DNA of 64,000 nt from the NCBI GenBank assembly GCA_947579605.1, contig OX388307.1, forward strand, positions 16,283,237-16,347,236. The letters run 5' to 3'. Shown piece by piece: positions 48,247 through 60,800 of the stretch. A program made the position numbers and the translations under genes. Source of the stretch: Athripsodes cinereus. Lineage: Eukaryota > Arthropoda > Insecta > Trichoptera > Leptoceridae. Every line of letters begins with the position of its first letter. Positions within the stretch are counted from its first letter, which is position 1. The notes beneath the pieces were generated by a model. It was not told the DNA's origin and made no database searches. It worked only from the letters and a program-made list of their open reading frames with translations.

Positions 48247-51200
48247 GTGACACTCATCCTAAATTTTAGGGCATGAACAGAACGACCTGTGTGTTCTAAC
48301 ATGGAAGATACAAAAATAGTATAGATAGATAAAACAATAGTTCTCTCTCTCTCTTTCTCAATCGCCCTACAACGTTCTTTGATACATTAGTACACAATTA
48401 CAGAAGCAATGTATGCGACGAGTATCGCATATAATAACATATGACTGTCTCTTTGAATAAATGTTTTCGCAGTACATATTTTATGTATATTTATAATGAT
48501 CTTTTTTGGGTAGGTACTCTACGTCTTGAAAAAGACTTTAAGTTGGTCTTAAGAGAGGTCGTAAGCTTCTTCCCAACGTTTCGTCACGTTGAATCCTGCT
48601 TATATGTCTAGCAACACACATACAAGGACTAGACCTTGAATTTGTTTAGATATATCTTAAATTTAAATTTTATTCTTGTACGACTCTTGTTTGCTATATT
48701 ATTCACTGTTCAAGAGCCTCAAAATCATCGCATTTAAATATAAATAAAAACTAATTTCCTTGAACGAATAACTTAAATATATATTATTACTGAAACAATC
48801 CTATTTTTCGCACAAAAAAATGCTTTCATTATTAGTTGGTAAGCATACTTTAATAAATAGCGTTTTTTGTATAATATTTTTCTTAAATATAAACTGAAAT
48901 GAAAGAGAAATATTTTCATTTAGCCTCGGTGTAAAATGATGAGAAGGAGCTGCGTTCTTGTTGAATTGGAAAATGATAAAAGATTTCTCTTGTCTCCACT
49001 TGTTATTTTGACGAAATGTTTATTTTGTGTTTTTGTTTCCGTTGCTAAATAAAACAACTTGTAAAAAATATAAGTTTAATAGGAGAATTCGCCCTTCGGC
49101 TGATTGCCGCTCGGACAAAGTATATTTGATAAGGTTTAGACAAATGGTTTCAAAAGTTTCTTTTCCAGTTTTTATTTTCATTGTGATTTTTTTTTAATTC
49201 ATAACCTTTCAGACAGCTTGAATGGATAACTATGTTTACGCAATGTAATATTTTGCAAAATCTAGCCCCAACGCTCACGAATTGGCATGAGGTTGACTAA
49301 AGTGATCATTTTCGGCGTCCATAGACAACGTTCACCAATTCCGGCATTCTTACTTTCACGACATAAAATTACCAATCGAGAAACATTAAATACAAACCAT
49401 AGAAGCAAACGTTTTAGGGATCTCATATTTCATATCTCCAATGGATCAACATCTCCCGTTTAAATGATGCTGGAGCAAGTAAATTCAATAAATTATGGGC
49501 CTCTAGACTAATCAAGTCGGCTTGTTATATTAAGTACACATTATGATTCTTCAATAGAAATTTCTGATTGATTTTGTTGTTATTAAAGCCAGCTAAACAA
49601 ATGCATAAAAAAAAAGTATTTCAAATATTTTTATTTCATGTTCCACTGATGCAATAATTCAACTTTCCACCTACCAATTACAGATTTAAGTTGCTCTGAA
49701 AGAATGTATAAATTACTTGGAACTTAATTAACCGAAAAGGAAGGGGCTCTGAGAATACAAGAAACAATTTTTTCAACATATTATGCCTTATTATTACCCT
49801 AATGTCTGTTTCAATATAACTTCTCTCGTTCTTCACGATACCACATACCAATAGGGAACATGCATGTGTGAGGAATATGAATAAATGTTATCAATTCATA
49901 TTAATAAATATACGCTGATCACGAATATCCTAATAAGAAACCATAAAATAAAACTTTTCATTCATTATTTTCATTTTAAAAATCCATATTTTCTGTTATT
50001 GAATTAGTTCGGTGTGACGTCGCTAGGCGCTATTTTGTATTGCCACACATTTCACTCTTAGTACTGTTTGTAGCGCCTGATATTGTCAAACACTGCTCCG
50101 CCACGAGTGGACCTTTTTGCGGCGAAGTGTGAAAATTGCCTTTTTAAATGGTGATAAAAACCTTAAAAATGCACATTTAAAAATATAAAAAGTACCATAA
50201 TTTTTCTAATTTTCTGTACTATTTTTTGGGTTGAAAATTTTTTTTTGTGAAAGTTCCCCATTGTGTTGCATTATACAAATGCTTCAAATCGAAAGTTGCG
50301 TTCCTCATATTTTGTAAATCATTTTATTTTGTATCGTTTTTTAAATCAAAACAGTATTTTGGACATAGGAGAATACACTAAGAAAGTAAATTAAGTAATC
50401 TCTCAAACACTTAACTTAAACCTTTCTAAATAGATTCTTAGTTAATTGCGAGAGCGAAATCCTTAATAGCAAACAATTATTAGTCAAAGTATTTAGAAGT
50501 AGTAAACTGTAACAGTAAATAACAGCATTTGTTGTATAAAGACAAGAGTAAAGTTTACGAATAGCTGAGAAAGTTAGAATCTTAGAAGTGAGTAGTAAAA
50601 ATGTATTTTGTGTTTCTTCAACAATCTTGTTGTTTGTTTTTTATGTGGGTATTATTTATTGGACTATTAGTTATACCTTTTAAGTGAACTGGACACTGAA
50701 GATATTAATATATAGAAACATACTATTATATCTAAAACATTGTATGTACGTAATAATAATAATAATAAAATCTTTATTGCACAAAAAAACAAACATTATT
50801 AAAATATAAATATTGTAGAACCAGACAAATAAATTTGTGCAATGGGCGAGTTTATCGCAGAAGCGCGATATCTTCCAACTAACCCATACATAGGTATGTA
50901 CCTGATACTCTGTTTCATATTCAACAAAAAGTATAAAATGATAAGAATGGAAATAACAGTAGGAAAACAAAAACATAAAACTTGACCACAGCATAATACT
51001 ACCAAGCGAAAGAATGAATGTAATCAGATTATATTACCCAATGGTAGGTAATAAAGAATTCACATGAAAACTCGCATACTGGGAAATAAGCAAAAAGCTT
51101 TTCACTTGATTAGGACAATATCATATTATTATGTACCTACCTACCTACACATATGTACAAGTTGGAAAACAGATCGTATTCAGGAGATAATAAAATTGGT

Positions 51201-51365
51201 ACCTTCTTATTATTGGATATTATATGAATGTATATAAATATATGGAAGCAGGTTATTGTAATAACAATGAGTTTTTCTAAATATTTTTTGTACATTAGAG
51301 GATTAAAAAAATTAATGAAACTTTTACATGTCAATTCGATTTTATGAATCAAATATATTTGAAGC
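48247..51365. other. AT-rich spacer, no gene seen
   Basis: A GC-richer patch at about 49,990-50,130 (GACGTCGCTAGGCGCTATTT, and later CTGCTCCGCCACGAGTGGAC) could be a transposon relic but has no recognisable ends. Chance frames at 50680-51005 and 51137-51445 are unsupported. Confidence 0.45.
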
Positions 51366-51494
51366 TGGCAAGGGCAGGTGTTGAACCTGTGTGTTGAAAG
51401 GCTTGGTTTAGAGTGGCCAGAGGTCCTGGATGCAGCGGCGGACAAGGATCTCTGGAGGAGGTACCTAGGCGCAATGGGCCCCCGACCCCACTAG
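51366..51494 (+). pseudogene. LINE C-terminal fragment (AADKDLWRRY type)
   Basis: The frame ends RLGLEWPEVLDAAADKDLWR, then RYLGAMGPRPH and a TAG at 51492. This is the usual acidic/Trp-rich last segment of an insect non-LTR polyprotein. Directly after the stop comes GACAAGGGGAAGACGATG and a TA microsatellite that serves as the 3' tail. Only about 43 codons survive. Confidence 0.7.
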
Positions 51495-51510
51495 GACAAG
51501 GGGAAGACGA

Positions 51511-51528
51511 TGTATATATATATATATA
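51511..51528. repeat. TA microsatellite
   Basis: A run of TA dinucleotides forms the tail of the LINE fragment and the left border of dispersed family 2. Confidence 0.8.
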
Positions 51529-51996
51529 TGTTAAACGAGGTTTTCGCATTTAGCTGGATTTTCACACCTGCGAGAGTGAAGATATTAAGAATATTACCCA
51601 ACAGACACCCCATATTTTTTTTATATGAAACAGGAAAGGTGTCCCGATGCTTACGAATCGGCTTAGGCTGGTTTAAGTGCACTTTACCCATGGTACGTTC
51701 ACCAATCCCACCAATTCCTGTTTCAAACTGTCATGTTCGACATCTGTTGAGCATACATGTCAACTAACAGCAACCATCTTTGTGATTGTGTTCGAGGTTG
51801 TTGACAATCTATAGATTGTCAACCCGAAACACTAAATGGCGCCAGAGAACAATTGTGTTCTCCTATTTACAGCGTTGCTTTGACCAGTGGTTTTTAAATG
51901 TTATACGAAGTTTTCGCATTTAGCTGGATTTTCACACCTGCGAGAGTGAAGATATTAACAATATTACCAAACAGACACCCCATATTTTTTTTATAT
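51529..51996 (+). repeat. Dispersed family 2 with partial 370-bp tandem
   Basis: Bases 51529-51626 and 51899-51996 are near-identical (TCGCATTTAGCTGGATTTTC, ACACCTGCGAGAGTGAAGAT, AACAGACACCCCATATTTTT), offset by about 370 bp. The first is followed by the rest of the family seen at 30.1 kb. Between the two copies lie a perfect 24-base palindrome (GTTGACAATCTA and its complement, 51800-51823) and a second small inverted repeat (GAGAAC and GTTCTC, 51845-51862). The arrangement is either a dimer of a 370-bp unit with the second copy truncated, or short direct terminal repeats around an internal segment. No coding content was recognised. Confidence 0.7.
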
Positions 51997-52821
51997 CTAT
52001 ATAATGTCTGTAAATATATTTGTTCACGACACTACATTGTATTTCTTATAAATATAATCTTCGTTTCAAACAAATCATTGTAAAAACTAATCTAAACTCT
52101 CAGTATTAATTTTCTAAGTTCAATTTTATAAAATTACTTTTTAATCCCTGACTGTGACTTTATTACTCTGACAATATTAAGTTTAATGTATTAATATCAA
52201 TGACGACTTATGGTGTTAATGTATTTCCAACATTACAGCTACTGGCTAGGTAGGTAAGTACCCTCACTCAAAATAAACAAAAACTCTGAAAAGAGAAATT
52301 ATTCATGGCATGTTTCCCTCCTCGAGTATAATAAATAAAGGAAAGTTTAATGCCAATAAACAAAACTTTCCTCCGGATCTCCTCTTCACCCTACCAGCAC
52401 TGAAATTTCTCTAATGCTTATTTCCCATCTTATTATTAATCATTTTTTAATTTCCAAATTTTTTTTTTCCTTAATTAAAAGCATTTTCCCTTACCAAATT
52501 AATTACAGCTTGTCATGGTTGGGAATTTATCTTATTCTTTTTTATAGCAAACAAACTTTGCAAAGAGAGGTGATACAAATTTACCTGCACATAAATCCTC
52601 CAATAAAAGTACTTTCTAGAATACAATATTATACGAGTATAAAAAACTTGCAAAGAAGTACAAAGACAAAAATCACACTTTGAAAAATTATAGTTCTCAT
52701 AAACACTCTACTGCTTTATTATTGCACTTCTTGAGCATCTATTGAAACTTTTGAATTATTTCATTATTAATTTTACCCAAAATAAAATAACTATAATAAG
52801 TACATTTGAGTAAAATTAAAG
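51997..52821. other. AT-rich spacer, no gene seen
   Basis: No recognised feature. Confidence 0.5.
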
Positions 52822-53065
52822 TTAAAAATATATTTATGAAACAATCAAAACACTGTTATAATTTTCACCACATTTATTCAAACTCTAACGTTTTCGCCCA
52901 CTTCAATGGGCATTCTCAAGAGTACTAATGCCCATTGAAGTGGGCGAAAACGTTAGAGTTTGAATAAATGTGGTGAAAATTATAACAGTGTTTTGATTGT
53001 TTCATAAATATTGAATATGAATTTTCACAGTGTGAACACAAACACCCTTCAACAATTAAAAATAT
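52822..53065 (+). mobile_element. Penelope-like insertion, 84-bp palindrome, 12-bp TSD
   Basis: The insertion (52834-53053, 220 bp) lies between exact copies of TTAAAAATATAT (52822-52833 and 53054-53065). Positions 52831-52914 and 52927-53010 are perfect reverse complements over 84 bases with a 12-base loop (CTCAAGAGTACT). Because the arms begin three bases inside the left target copy, the arm boundary and the insertion boundary overlap slightly. The right end (AATTTTCACAGTGTGAACAC, then CACCCTTCAACAA) recurs at 21.0 kb. The arm contains CCATTGAAGTGGGCGAAAAC, also seen at 24.1 kb. Inverted terminal repeats plus a unique tail and a dozen-base target duplication fit a Penelope-like terminal structure. 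No enzyme is encoded. Confidence 0.75.
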
Positions 53066-53869
53066 ATGTTTGCATACCCGACTATACACTTGCATGCCTA
53101 TGTTTGGTTAGTATGTAGATACCATGTGCCTGAGCTTACTATAAATGTATGCCTGTATATATGTATTTGTTGATAGAGTACTAATGAGCATAGCTATGTT
53201 GGTTATTTTTATTTTTTATTAAATGATTTATTTATTTTTTAATTGAAGTCTGTATAATTTTTTGTTCATTTTGATTGTAAAAAGGCGTAAGTCATATATT
53301 TCATGAATAAATAAAACATATTGAACTGATCATTCTGTATTAAAATATTTTATTTGTTTATTCTTTGTACCTGCACTTTATCAATGATTCTCCCATAAAT
53401 GTATGTGTAATGGGAGATATCATGGCGATATACATAGATAGATAGATATAAATGTTATACATAGTAGGTAGATACATATACCAAATAAAATAACAGGGAA
53501 TTTTATGTTCTCTATGAAAACTTTCGTACATTGAACTAGTGCCTTGATGAAAAAATATCTTGTTGATCAACCATTCCTATAAAAAATATTTGTTCCCGCA
53601 AGATAGCATAAATAAATAAACCAAGACAAATAAATTCAAATATTTGCTACATTTAGTCATTGCCTTTACTCTCTGAGAAGACTGCGTATTTTAGAGCTAA
53701 TAAAAAATATTTACAATAAAAATCTTATTTTATATAAATTATCGACACTTCATTTATTAAAGTAAATACATTTAGATATTTTTACTAATGGTTTAATTTT
53801 TTTATACACTAATAAACTTATTTTCATTGTAATAAAAAAGTGAAAAATCAGCTTTGGTTGAGTTAGTTA
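53066..53869. other. AT-rich spacer, no gene seen
   Basis: No recognised feature. The minus-strand frame 53358-53570 is unsupported. Confidence 0.5.
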
Positions 53870-54012
53870 GGTTGAATGAGGTTTGCCACTCATCCTGAAT
53901 GGCTTAATTTTTTTGTTGGCACGGAGAGGCCAGTACGCATTTCAATTGCATGCGACTGGTCTGCTGGCTACACCACTTGTGGGATATGCCGTGATGGGGT
54001 AGTAGTACCTAA
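53870..54012 (-). repeat. Dispersed family 1, minus copy at 53.9 kb
   Basis: On the plus strand GAGGTTTGCCACTCATCCTG, TTGTTGGCACGGAGAGGCCA, GTCTGCTGGCTACACCACTT and GTGGGATATGCCGTGATGGG are the reverse complement of the family head and middle. The tail part is missing. Confidence 0.75.
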
Positions 54013-54039
54013 TATTTATTCAGGGTGAACGCCTAAACG

Positions 54040-54150
54040 AGAACATATTTTTTTTAAATACATATCTGGTTTTTGTTATAAACCCAAAAACAGCCTTATA
54101 CACCTTCCACTATAAGCTAAAAGCTTGTGTCGTGAGAAGGGAGTTTGCCG
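54040..54150 (-). repeat. Dispersed repeat family 3, copy 2
   Basis: ACATATCTGG, TATAAACCC, GCCTTATACACCTTCCACTA and AAGCTTGTGTCGTGAGAAG form the reverse complement of 9490-9600 with moderate divergence. The copy abuts the family-1 copy. Confidence 0.65.
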
Positions 54151-56089
54151 ACTTTGTTTATATAGGTTAAGTATAGTAATATTATGTTCCTAGTGAATGA
54201 AACATAACATCACACTCTGTTATTGACCTAATGATAACTCTCTAGTGTTTACACCCTTAAATATATTTTTTACTTCGTCGTCAAAGGGTTGGTCTTGCGG
54301 AAAAAACTTAATAAGACCCATATCAAAAATGCGAGTGGTATATCACCAACACCATATGGTATATACCCATAGCCATGATGTACATTTTCAGATAAGAAAT
54401 CCTCACTTACGGATTTCGTTACGTAAAGATCGACTTTATTGAATTTAAAAAAAAAAACTTACCCATTATTGAGAGAAAAATGGACAAATGACTTTTTCGC
54501 ATCAATTGCCATATGTAATTGATTTACGTCATATATTTTCTTTGTTATTTCTTTTTTCATTCCAATAACGACATAGGTAAGTATATTTAATAAAGGTAAG
54601 GCACACAAGTACTTATATATAGATATCAAAATCAAATATATATGTTTCTTTTCTCTAGAGTCGTTGGGAAAATTCTGCTGATTTAATTTTATTTTCATCA
54701 TCGATTTTCAGAGATGAATAAAAAGATACGTCTAGTATTTTTTTAATAGAAATGAAAACTTTTTTTCTGCATAGGTATTTATACTGACTGTAATATTATT
54801 TTTTTCTAAAGGAAAACAATAATATACCTACATAATTTTACTTAACTCTGTAGTTAACTTAAAAAAATTTGTAAAACATTTTATAACTACTTTCGTATGT
54901 CTTTTATAGAATAATAAATTATCTCTTAAACTTTATTGGTATCCAAATATGTAGTTTACAAATACATTGCTACAGAGAACCAAAAGACTGGCATATCGCA
55001 TATGCGACTTTTTCCAGCCTATGCATGATTTAAAAATTATTTATTTTGTTTGGAATAAAAAATATAAAACATTTGGAGAGGAAATTGTTCGCCAATTTTC
55101 AGGTTATTTGAGTAAGAGTAACTATGAATTTGTGGTACAAAAAGCAGTCTATGAAGTCACGGTTATATTATAACATTGTATCTACGATATGGTTAAATAT
55201 AAGAGATGTAAGCCTGAGCTAAACTTAAAACCGCTTTTTATAATCCGGCCCTGAAAATATGACCCATATCTATTTTTATGAACAACCATTTATCAAAAAG
55301 TTGCAAACAAATTAATGATAATTGTTCTAGCTTATTATAAATAATAAGCGCATTAAATAACGATAGCTTGTAAAAATAATTTTAGCTAAAGAAATTGTAA
55401 AGATAAATTAATATAAAATAAATCGGGGGTGACAAATGAGAAGTGTGAAATCTCTTATAAACCATAAACAGGTTAACTATATACCTTAAACAACTCTGTT
55501 TAAATCTTATAAAAGTTAATCCAAATATATCTACTTACATACTTTTCAATTTATCAACCATTTCATTTTTATAGATAAAGTATTAAAAATCCAAAAGAAT
55601 GTTAAAAAATATATTATCTAGACTAAGAACATCATTTATCATTACCAAAAACTGACATTAAAAAGCAGTGAGATATGACCGATAACGTATCTGATATTTT
55701 TAGTGAAACAGAGGTTTTCATTCCCTAGCTGTGTAGTAGGTAAGTATAACATAATATTGTATGTAAGTATTTATGTATTATGATTCTGTTTGGTTAGCAC
55801 ACCGCAGTATACTCGTAGTAGACCCTGGTCAAATGACAAAGCCCAGTTGTGGACCTTGTCAGTCCCGTAATAAATTACCCACGCCCTGAAGATTTTCAAA
55901 TACTAGTAACGATAATTTATGGAATATTGAATGATAAACCTTACTACAATCAGAATAAAATGTTTTTTTTAATGTCCCTGCGTGAACTTGTAAAACATAT
56001 TACTATCTTTAAATTCGACTTCCTGCAGAGAGTAGTAATCATTGTTATCTATCAAATGAACTTTTAAATAATCCCTATATTATGTACAA
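54151..56089. other. AT-rich spacer, no gene seen
   Basis: Frames at 54967-55173 and 55849-56067 were inspected and show no family signature. Confidence 0.5.
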
Positions 56090-56230
56090 GTGAGGTTATC
56101 AGCAGACTAATTGCATGATATAAACATACACAGCATCCTCTATGTGCCGTTTAAAATCGGTTAGAATGGGTGGCATAGGTCATTGCTAAATTGAAGGCAT
56201 CAAATGTCTTTTATGTGATGTTTCGAATAT
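56090..56230 (+). repeat. Dispersed family 1, copy at 56.1 kb
   Basis: ACAAGTGAGGTTATCAGCAG, GCATCCTCTATGTGCCGTTT, TTAGAATGGGTGGCATAGG and AGGCATCAAATGTCTTTTAT follow the family order. The copy is diverged and lacks the tail. Confidence 0.65.
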
Positions 56231-57385
56231 ATTTAATTTACAAAAAATTCAAAACATATCACAGTTTTTATTATGGTTTTCATATTATTTTGAAAAAAAA
56301 ATATTAATCAAATGCATTCAATTTTATTATCTACCAGCACTCTCAATGTATGCAAGTTTGTATGAAGACAATGGAATTCTGTGTTACTTGTTTGATCTAT
56401 GTGTATATTTATACCATCACGAAATTTTCACTGTGTAAATAAATAAATATATACAAGCGTGAATTATATGACTTTAAAGGAGTACTTTTTGATATTACAC
56501 ATGTCCATAATAAATATGAGATGAGATAGAAGCTGCTTTATTTTATTAGTTATTGCTATTGCTTATATGTTTTTGCAAGTCTTAAAGAGCTCTTCCAAAG
56601 GTCACAATAATAATATATTTCCAGGAAGATTCACTTTCATTTAATTATTATTTACACAACGTTATATAACATACGTTCCCTTGTTACTCACCTCCAGTAT
56701 TATTATATTATTATTCTTCACTTCCCTTCTCTTACCTTCAGGTGTTTACACACTTCATAATATACATAGGTATACCTACACGTAGTACCTACCTATATGT
56801 AGTGTTAACCTTCCACAAATACAATGAAAATACCATTGACCGCATTCCGAAGCTTGGTTGTTCCTTGTGGACCAAAAAGGAAACCTTTAAATAATGTATG
56901 TAGGTATACATATATCTTTGTACGTCTAATCCTATGTAATATCTCATAATATTATTATTATGTTATACAACTTGTCATACATTATATAATGACGGGTACC
57001 TAAATGTTTTGTTTACTTTGTAACATCGTGAGAACGGATACATTTATGCACGATGTAAAGGTTACTATGATGTGGAGAAAGAAATGAAAAGAAAAGTAAT
57101 ATTTTTTTAAGTGTTTCCTTGAACCGGCAATCACATTTAATTGGGATAATAGTTGTTTGATTTTTCTGTCATCTGTAAATATTATCTGTCATGTTGTTTT
57201 ACTGTTGAGGTTTACAAATAAATAGTTAATGAAAATGTATATCAAAGGCATGGTTGTATCATTAATTGCTTAAAAAAATAATGAAATTTAATTTAAGAAA
57301 ATACGAGTAGTTACTGAAATATACGTGCATAGAAGATCGAAGGTTAAAAATTCGCAAAGTGCATTATTGTTTCTATTTCAATTAT
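56231..57385. other. AT-rich spacer, no gene seen
   Basis: No recognised feature. Confidence 0.5.
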
Positions 57386-57800
57386 GTCTAGACTAGTGAT
57401 GTAACGAATATTCGTATTCGCATTCGCATTCGCGAATATTCGCATATTTCAAAATATTCGCATTCGTATTCGCATAAAAATATGCTAATGTTTTGCGAAT
57501 ATTATTTCGGTTATAAAGAATCGGATATTCGGTAAAAGTACCGGATACTTACCCGGTACATTGTAGAAAAAGGTACTACAAGAAAATACTCTTTAAGAAA
57601 ACCGAGAAGTTTTGAAATAATTAAAATTCCTATACCATTCTGAAAATTCGGCGACGGGGGGTATAAATTTTAATGATTGAGCAATATTGTAGAAATCTAG
57701 GCAAGTCAATATTCGCTATTCGCATTCGCGAATGTCTTCAACAAATATTCGCATTCGCGAATATCCAAAATCACACATTCGTTACATCACTAGTCTAGAC
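57386..57800. mobile_element. Non-autonomous hAT element with 8-bp TSD
   Basis: The element (57394-57792, 399 bp) has terminal inverted repeats TAGTGATGTAACGAAT and its complement, flanked by the exact 8-bp duplication GTCTAGAC on each side (57386-57393 and 57793-57800). An 8-bp target duplication with a TAGTG-type end is diagnostic of the hAT superfamily. Both subterminal regions are built of reiterated ATTCGCATTCGCGAATATTCG-like units in both orientations, probable transposase-binding repeats. No transposase frame is present. The terminal repeats and target sites are intact, so the insertion is recent. Confidence 0.93.
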
Positions 57801-60800
57801 ATTATTGATAAAGTAATGAAAAAACTAAAAAAACATCACTGTTAATGTAATGAAACAAAAAAACAATAGTTATTTTCTACTGCATTTCTCTTATTTAGAA
57901 AAAATGTCTTTCGTTTTACTATTTATGTATTTTACATGTCTCTGAAATGTAAAAAGAAAGAAGGTAAAAATAGAATCATACCAAATTTAGATTTTGTGAT
58001 GATTTACTGTACAGTCAAATAAAAATACCTGTAAACTGCTAGCATTTGTGGAATGTCTAAATATAAAAAAATGTATTACATTTCACGGAATCGACATAAA
58101 ATTTTGCATACCTACACCCAGCAGATGTTAATATAGGTACTGCAAGCAAACCTCAAATTTAAATGAAAAGCACTTCTGAAATTACTCTTCTAATAAAGTT
58201 GACCAAAGCTTGTTTAAAACAAACATCCAAACAAAAATGTGTTTTTAATACTTGAGCAGTATAAAAAAACCTTATTCAAAGTAAAATTTGCATAAAATAT
58301 TCCGAAAAGAACGAACTTTAAAGCATCTATCTGAGTTGCTTTGAGAAGTTTTTGGCCTTTTTTATCACTGAGTCACCAGACGACAAGGGTATTCGAATGT
58401 TTAAAATTTCAGCTAAAAAAATACCTTCTTAGTACAACCTACTCGGGATTGCAAAGAATAATTAAAGTGAGTAAAATGTTTAAGGTCAAGACAAAAAAGC
58501 TTTGAATATATTAAAATTTTGACAAAAAATCAAAGGAAATTATTTCAATCAAATTCGAATCGGTTTCCTTTAATAAGGAATCACGTTGACAAAAACTTAA
58601 AAGGATTACTCCTACGCACACTATAAAGTAAAATAGTAGGTACACAATGTATATTTTCAATTGAAGCCTGCCATAAAATGTATATTATCAACACTCGGTT
58701 TCAAAAACTAGAAACGGATAAAGGTTAAGTTTACTCTGACATACCCTTTAGTGTTCTTGAAGTGTTGGATTAAATTATTCATATTTGAATAAGTTGTCAG
58801 ATAACTATATAGCCGAGATTCAATTTCTAAGTATAAAATGGAAAGTGGCTTTCTGCCTTTGGAATACAAAATCTTTTTATACAGACATTATGTTTGTACA
58901 TAGTTTACGACAAAATCCTGATTTAAAAGTTAATAATTTATCTTAATATCCCCTAAAATAAGAAAATATACTCTCCAACATAAAGGTTGAGTGTGATCTT
59001 CATAAGATCATATACAATTCTTTAAAGTACGGGTCGAGTGCTTTTAGGCGCACATTTACTCTCAAATAGTCCTCACATATTACGTAAATATTATTCAGAA
59101 AATTGAGAAGAAACTCTTTTTGTTAGTCTTCCCATCCGCTGCATTATTAAATATCTCGGCTATTTTATAAGCAATTAAGATAACCTAACATATAAGTATC
59201 GGGAAGTTGTTGTCAAGGATTAAGCGTTTTTATTCTCATTCTCATATACCGTAATAAAATATTATGCACCTTTAACAAAAATAAAGTAGGGATAGCTGGG
59301 GACGAGGAACATTATTTTTATATTTCCTGAAAATATTCGTTTTGTGCTCCGTCACACACCTTTGATATTTTTTTTTTATTTAATAAGTTAAGATAGGTTT
59401 TGTCAGTAAATACTAAAAATAAAACAATTTCTCCATATCTGAAAAATTTATCGTTTTTTTGTAGATTAATATGAAATAAAATAAGGCGATTTTCTATTAA
59501 TTTCATACAACAATGCCCATCCACATAAATTAGCTGAGTAGGTATACAATAACAGTATATGTACCTGTAAGTATATATTAATTGAAAAGGTCACTTCCTG
59601 TTCATTATGTTGCACCATCCGCCCTTTAACTTGAACTTTCCTCTTAACCGTATTAATTCCACAAGTAATAACTAAGGTAATAAATGTATAGATCTGAGGT
59701 GTACAATACTTATATAATCACGTGTATGCGGGAACCTTGCAAATTTATTAATTAATGAAAGACTTACTATTCATAATACCTAGTTGACCTACTTAGTAAA
59801 ATGTGAAATCATGATATAACAATAATATTATATTGTATGTACGATATATATGTCACATTACTTATAAGTATAGTTGTATAATGAAATAATACACGGCCAC
59901 CCTAATAAAATAGGTTTAACCATTTTATTCGTTAAATAAGTAAGTTCTAACCCCATTGCTAAATCTACTGCATGAGATAAAGTCGGATGAAAATCTTTGA
60001 TTTACGATTTTTCATTACCAACTTCCACGAAGACTTGGTTGGTACCTATGCTTAATTTAAAAAAACGCGATCTTGGCAAGGAGAGTAAAATATACCCAAC
60101 TGAATAGTATCTTTCTACATAGTTATTTAACTTCCTTGTCGCTACCAAGTTTCAAAGAGAAAAGCAAGAAATTAAACTAGTATATTGAGAATACTTACGT
60201 ATCTATAAAATTACATATAACGGTATAAACGTTATGAAACGATGCTTTGATTCACATGAACAATCGTTTCATAGTAGGAAATAGTTATTATTATTAAACA
60301 CTTCGTTATAACAAAGTTGATATTAGTATTATATTTAGTTAGTATTGTGCCTAGGATTTCTCTGAAATTCCTTCAAAATATTCATAAAGCTAGGTGTTGA
60401 AAATAACAACACAAAATAAAGTATATTCATAACATCTTTATACAATGGGACATTGAATTTCCATTTGTTTGCCCGCCTATAAAGAACTCTTTCTTTATTA
60501 TGACTGAAAGCCCTTTCATCTTTAGCTTCAAAGAGAGTGCTTTACTGTTATATATCCACATGGGATTTATGGAGACGTTAATAAATGTATATTACGCAAG
60601 ATGACAGGGCGAAGGATCGCCGAAATAACGGTATATAACAATAAAGCCTATACCTACTACATAGTCATGTTGGTACGTCTACTTACAACACTTTTGCATA
60701 AAACCTCCAAGAATTTTTATTGCAGCCCTAAAGATTTTAATGATTATCCAACTGCCAGTGTTTTACTAGAGATTTACTAAATTACGAGCTGAGAGTACTT

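Noticed and set aside
49086..49098. GAATTCGCCCTT, identical to a common TA-cloning vector junction
   Set aside because: The matching reverse-complement junction is absent and flanking sequence on both sides is ordinary AT-rich genomic DNA, so it is most likely coincidence and not vector contamination.
50750..50768. AAT trinucleotide run and similar short microsatellites
   Set aside because: Such runs occur throughout the window and have no visible structural or regulatory role beyond LINE tails. Only those linked to elements were listed.
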